From contig DAINOJ010000018.1 of assembly GCA_036744005.1 (NCBI GenBank), positions 1-43,266 on the forward strand: a stretch of DNA of 43,266 bases, in the 5' to 3' direction. Below, piece after piece: positions 40,701-43,266 of this stretch. The stretch is from CALCNS01 sp937897315. GTDB lineage: Bacteria > Bacillota > JAAYKD01. Each line of letters starts with the position of its first letter. Within the stretch, counting starts at the first letter, position 1. The position numbers were made by a program, and so were the translations under genes. The notes below the pieces were generated by a model, which saw only the letters and a program-made list of their open reading frames with translations, ran no database searches and was not told the DNA's origin.

Positions 40701-43266
40701 TTTCCCAGGCATACACCAACGTTTTTAGGTATAGCATGTTCTGAGACACCACCTTTTACCCAAGAGTCCATGCAATAAGCGACAAACTGTCTTTCTAGTA
40801 CCGCAGACGCTTGAAGAAAAACTTTTGGTGGAGCAACATTGCCCTCCATCATGTCAAGTGGATCTGCGTAAAAAAACAAATCATGCGGACGGGCATTAGC
40901 AACGGCTAAGGTGAGAGCGTTTCCATCTTTACGTCCGGCTCGACCTGTGCGTTGTAAGAACTGTGATTGAGAAGGCGGCATACTGCAAAGGACAACTGTA
41001 GATAAATCCCCAATATCAATTCCCATTTCGAGTGTAGGCGTGCAGGATAGTACATTAGGATCCCACACTTGCAGGGTATCTTTTTTGCGTTTAAAGTCCG
41101 TCTCCAGTGCTTCTCGGTCGTCTCTCTCAAGCAGACCGGTATGTTCTCTGGCATTGATTCTGGACAGGTCACCTGCACTAAACAGCTTTCCAAAGTAGTC
41201 AAGTGAAATCGTTTCATCTTGGTAAACAACACCGCCACAAGCACTTCTTGCACAAGGTGCGGCCTCCCAAAACTCTATATTTTTAGCAGAGACCGAATAA
41301 GAAGCTCCGCAAGTATCGCACTTCATTTGTGCAACATCATCAGATATATATAACTTCTCCTTGTTTAGACCGTATACGGTAAGTTCCACAGAGGAGGGTA
41401 AGATAACAATAATACTCTTCTTTACCAACTCTTCCAGTATAACTTGACTAATGAGACCAAAAGTACTCGGTTCAATCATGATTTCGTCACAACAAGATTT
41501 TATCCAGTCAGTATATTTGCGTTCGTTTACTGAATCAAAATTGTAATTACGTTTACCTGTGGATTTTTGAGCAATAAACCGAGGAGTATTGCGCCCGGAT
41601 TGCCTCCCCGGCATCCAGCTGACACGGTCATTAGATAAAAAATAACCATTGCCATTCTCCATGAGGTATTGGTTGAATGCATTATCACTAAATGCACCAT
41701 TCTGTCGAATAATATTTAGAAAGCCGATGACCATCTGCTTATAGCGCTCAGGTAATGTGTGTTTAAGCATGCCAATTTCATTAGTTACTCGTTCAAATAC
41801 GGACGAAGCGACCTCATTTACTTCAATATGATCAAATTCTATGACTGAACAACCAGATTTCTCGAGGGTGCGGCCAATTCGCCCAGAAAGACCATATTCA
41901 AGCATGATTTCATATGACAAGCGTTTCTCAATATCTTGAATTAATTTCTGTGCTCGCTGGTCTCTACTTAGTTTGCGCTTTTTAACCATATCTTCGTATG
42001 CATACATCCAAGTCATATTTGGAGCGATAAAGTAACTGACAAAATCTTCATTACTCATATTGTCATGCCAGTATTTAAGAAAGCCCTCGGTGAAGCCCTT
42101 CAAGTTTTGCCTTGCTCCGGTGTTCTGAACATATTTCTGTATCGCTCCGCGCAGACCAAATCTCCATGTACGTGAATTGAAGAATCCTGCTCTGTGCGCT
42201 GCATCTTGAACATTATCTGAAAACGCCAAGGTTTTTTTGTCATCGTTAAATTTCGAGGCAAACAGTTGAGAAATACTAGCACTGATTTCTGTAGCACTTC
42301 TAAGACCCATTAATGAAAGACCTCGTCTGCTACCACAGAATGGACATATGAATTGCTTATGATTCTCGGAACCGGTAGTACGGTTAATGGGCACAAGAAT
42401 ATCCACCATTTCATGACCGCAATTATCACAATGATCGCTGCCACCCTCACCGAACTTCACTAGTAGGCAATCTGGGCAGATTTTTGACTTGACAAGTCCA
42501 TGAGACGAATCTTCGTGGGACTGCGGAAATAGCATAATGACCTTTTCATCAGCCTTAAAATAACGGTTGTAGAATGCTTCCAGGTTAATGATTGTTGCAT
42601 TCATTCGCTCATTCAGTATTGAAACCCAACCCGTTGCACCGCAGTCGCGGCAGTTTACAACGGGTAAGTATTGCTTCGCCTGTTGTGCATTCAGGTCGTG
42701 TGCAATAGAATATGTTACATCAGTAGAAGATACCCGCGCTACCAAGCGACGCAATTCCCGAATCCAAAGTTGAACCTGCACATTAAGGAACGGACGCAAA
42801 TGCCCTGCACTACCGGTTCTAGCGTAGGAAATCAAAGCAATCAATGCGTTCACTGCAGATGAACTATCAGATAAAGTTTTCAAGACTGGATAATTGATCC
42901 TAAGCTCTTCTACAATATGTGAAATCTGGTAATAATTACCTCCCATTAGGGTAATGACTGCCTGTACAAAGCTATGGTGCATAAGCTTATCACCGAGTTC
43001 AATTCTGCCTTCATCAGTTGCAAGATTGAGAGTCATGGGCGATAGCCAGGCATTGGCTGCTGCAGAGATGTAGTTTTTCTCGTCGTCGCATTCCACAAGT
43101 GCATTCAATTCTTCAACTTGCCACTCTGACGGCATGGTGAAATCAGTGAGTTCGCTTTCTGCAAAGAACTCATATGGTGTAAGGCGATCTTCTGTAATTA
43201 CAGCATTTTCTTCAAATGGCTCTCCGAATATTTCAGATGCATAGCTGATAATATCCTTTGAATTAC
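37760..43266 (-). CDS. Large DUF1998 helicase with nuclease-like domain, 5' end beyond the window
   Basis: The frame is open to the window edge: about 43 more codons lie upstream of the Met at 43135, so that Met is internal and the N-terminal DEAD/DEAH half is outside. Counting from that Met, visible parts are: W-x-RELRR then CRDCG (162-165), several CxxC pairs (220/223, 236/239, 264/267, 606/609, 1030/1033, 1048/1051, 1161/1164), LAFSDNVQDAAHRAGFF (303-319), GIDIGDLSTVVL (705-716), QRTGRAGR (728-735), a coiled coil near 875-930, DUF1998 (about 1190-1320, YDSVPGGTGYLKQ and GCYHCLYAYR), a PD-(D/E)xK/Vsr-like segment (1358-1485; CKPDFVI, AIFTDGFIYH, YRVWSLSW), and ~300 unrecognised C-terminal residues. 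Helicases of this build (for example DruE-like or DISARM-like) serve in anti-phage defence. Translationally coupled to the UvrD fusion. Confidence 0.85.
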   Translation of the reverse strand, partial: NSKDIISYASEIFGEPFEENAVITEDRLTPYEFFAESELTDFTMPSEWQVEELNALVECDDEKNYISAAANAWLSPMTLNLATDEGRIELGDKLMHHSFVQAVITLMGGNYYQISHIVEELRINYPVLKTLSDSSSAVNALIALISYARTGSAGHLRPFLNVQVQLWIRELRRLVARVSSTDVTYSIAHDLNAQQAKQYLPVVNCRDCGATGWVSILNERMNATIINLEAFYNRYFKADEKVIMLFPQSHEDSSHGLVKSKICPDCLLVKFGEGGSDHCDNCGHEMVDILVPINRTTGSENHKQFICPFCGSRRGLSLMGLRSATEISASISQLFASKFNDDKKTLAFSDNVQDAAHRAGFFNSRTWRFGLRGAIQKYVQNTGARQNLKGFTEGFLKYWHDNMSNEDFVSYFIAPNMTWMYAYEDMVKKRKLSRDQRAQKLIQDIEKRLSYEIMLEYGLSGRIGRTLEKSGCSVIEFDHIEVNEVASSVFERVTNEIGMLKHTLPERYKQMVIGFLNIIRQNGAFSDNAFNQYLMENGNGYFLSNDRVSWMPGRQSGRNTPRFIAQKSTGKRNYNFDSVNERKYTDWIKSCCDEIMIEPSTFGLISQVILEELVKKSIIVILPSSVELTVYGLNKEKLYISDDVAQMKCDTCGASYSVSAKNIEFWEAAPCARSACGGVVYQDETISLDYFGKLFSAGDLSRINAREHTGLLERDDREALETDFKRKKDTLQVWDPNVLSCTPTLEMGIDIGDLSTVVLCSMPPSQSQFLQRTGRAGRKDGNALTLAVANARPHDLFFYADPLDMMEGNVAPPKVFLQASAVLERQFVAYCMDSWVKGGVSEHAIPKNVGVCLGKLNSVQVDVFPYNFLNYVQNNLTHQLNSFIQLFAQYLDENAKNELRVFAQGNKLKESPMHIRILESFQALKKQRDSLTASIKLLKDLVKELESKPHDTSYDDEIKDLMAEQMALLNVKRELNRKDVFNFLSDEGLLPNYAFPESGIILKAVLYRKEEPGAEIPPTEKKKYTKSVYEYSRAASSAISEFAPNNSFYVDGRKLTIDQIDLTSAQTAKWRLCPNCSHAQIEEVGKNTASCPQCGSPSWADSGQVRTMLKVQMVYSNMDYTKSMISDESDDRTNVFYCKQLLVDVDEDHDISSAYQMDNEEFSFGYEFVKKATMREINFGESDMVGEKMYVSGVEEVRKGFRICKYCGKIQPDQGKPAHTFYCKTRKISSLDNDPYEECLFLYREFSTEVLRLLIPATTMDASNVRTESFTAAFMLGMKEYFGNVDHLRATVSEVPVQNAEYRKQYLVIYDSVPGGTGYLKQLMHEENALIEIFGKALTVLENCSCKEDPQKDGCYHCLYAYRQSQKIGNISRATAIRILKTILSGKDNVRKIEKLGNIPVNSLFDSELERLFVEVLEQTGNKNRKVEISKALIHDKEGYILKVNDSTWEIEPQVLLDNAEGVSVRCKPDFVISPIGSSSRRPVAIFTDGFIYHKDKVADDTLKREAVRRSGRYRVWSLSWRDVQSVFQQQGDYATETLVAAKMPYGNKMYQPTVNAARADTIKPDKMSPLELLMFYLDLDNAEEIFAAQARAYSLSLLEPAKASSSLAFLEWNDTFDKVIEQTHFTDDNFVQPGTFFGKWIPRSTNAHLTIYSGILVADMQTNRTAPVSVCAVLDDRLNIRTDKYENEWNGFWHFVNVMQFAERFIAACTTGIEQLAYYSLSISTTTGRALNSAPAEYGDAWDEIRDIIFDAEAVIMAEKLRALGITAPDKVGFELVDAIGEVFATIEFVWTDKLIGFMTIEQTEDKQRAEAAGWKILTTSDVISTELFGGEK

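Noticed and set aside
33600..43266. Direct assignment to Druantia or DISARM
   Set aside because: A large DUF1998 helicase is shared with those systems, but the diagnostic partners (Dru A-D, F-H, M proteins or the DISARM methylase, DrmB/DrmC set) are not visible in the window, and the helicase N-terminus is missing.

Overview
The window looks like a chromosomal segment of a low-to-mid GC Bacillota (Firmicutes), probably of the class Clostridia or a Peptococcia-like relative. The evidence is a CIRCE heat-shock operator in front of groES-groEL, an S-box (SAM-I) riboswitch with a transcription terminator in front of a methionine operon, strong GGAGG ribosome sites, sigma-A promoters, and a methionine synthase whose reactivation domain is a separate protein. 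A run of 100 N at 30241-30340, flanked by the same 55 bases on both sides, shows that this is a scaffolded draft, probably metagenomic, assembly. No rRNA, tRNA, CRISPR array or insertion sequence was recognised.

Layout. 1-3.0 kb (minus): LigB/Memo-AMMECR1 fusion, its radical SAM partner and a family 4 uracil-DNA glycosylase, tightly coupled. 3.0-7.0 kb (minus): an APH-type kinase, a DUF2812 membrane protein with its PadR regulator, a CarD-like regulator and a WrbA-like flavodoxin. 7.15-10.6 kb (plus): two overlapping DUF3841 paralogues, a second APH-type kinase and a DUF4143 AAA ATPase behind a large palindrome. 10.6-12.6 kb (minus): a toroid-fold protein, a GNAT acetyltransferase and an FMN reductase. 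12.8-18.2 kb: a small membrane protein, guaA (minus), then an ArsR-type regulator, an alpha/beta hydrolase and a beta-lactamase-fold hydrolase. 18.2-33.45 kb is housekeeping: groS-groL, rimI-tsaD-formyl-THF cyclo-ligase, the SAM-riboswitch operon (MetH reactivation protein, metH, metF; plus strand), tsaE-tsaB, a KOW/barrel-sandwich protein with a GlmL-like ASKHA ATPase, pssA and radA.

33.6-43.27 kb (minus) is an accessory island, visibly more A+T-rich than the core next to it. It encodes, in transcription order, a very large DUF1998 helicase that carries a nuclease-like domain and runs off the window edge, a RelE-like/UvrD helicase fusion translationally coupled to it, and a KAP-family P-loop NTPase with a canonical EF-hand loop. 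This is the best candidate for an undescribed (probably anti-phage) system. Its first gene is incomplete here and the genes beyond 43266 are needed to classify it.

How the genes connect. The tsaE-tsaB and rimI-tsaD pairs supply tRNA t6A modification and ribosomal S18 acetylation. They look like one ancestral operon now split by an oppositely oriented, SAM-regulated one-carbon/methionine cassette. Formyl-THF cyclo-ligase, MetF and MetH all belong to folate one-carbon metabolism. GlmL-like ATPases are known as partners of B12-dependent mutases, yet no mutase is present in this window.
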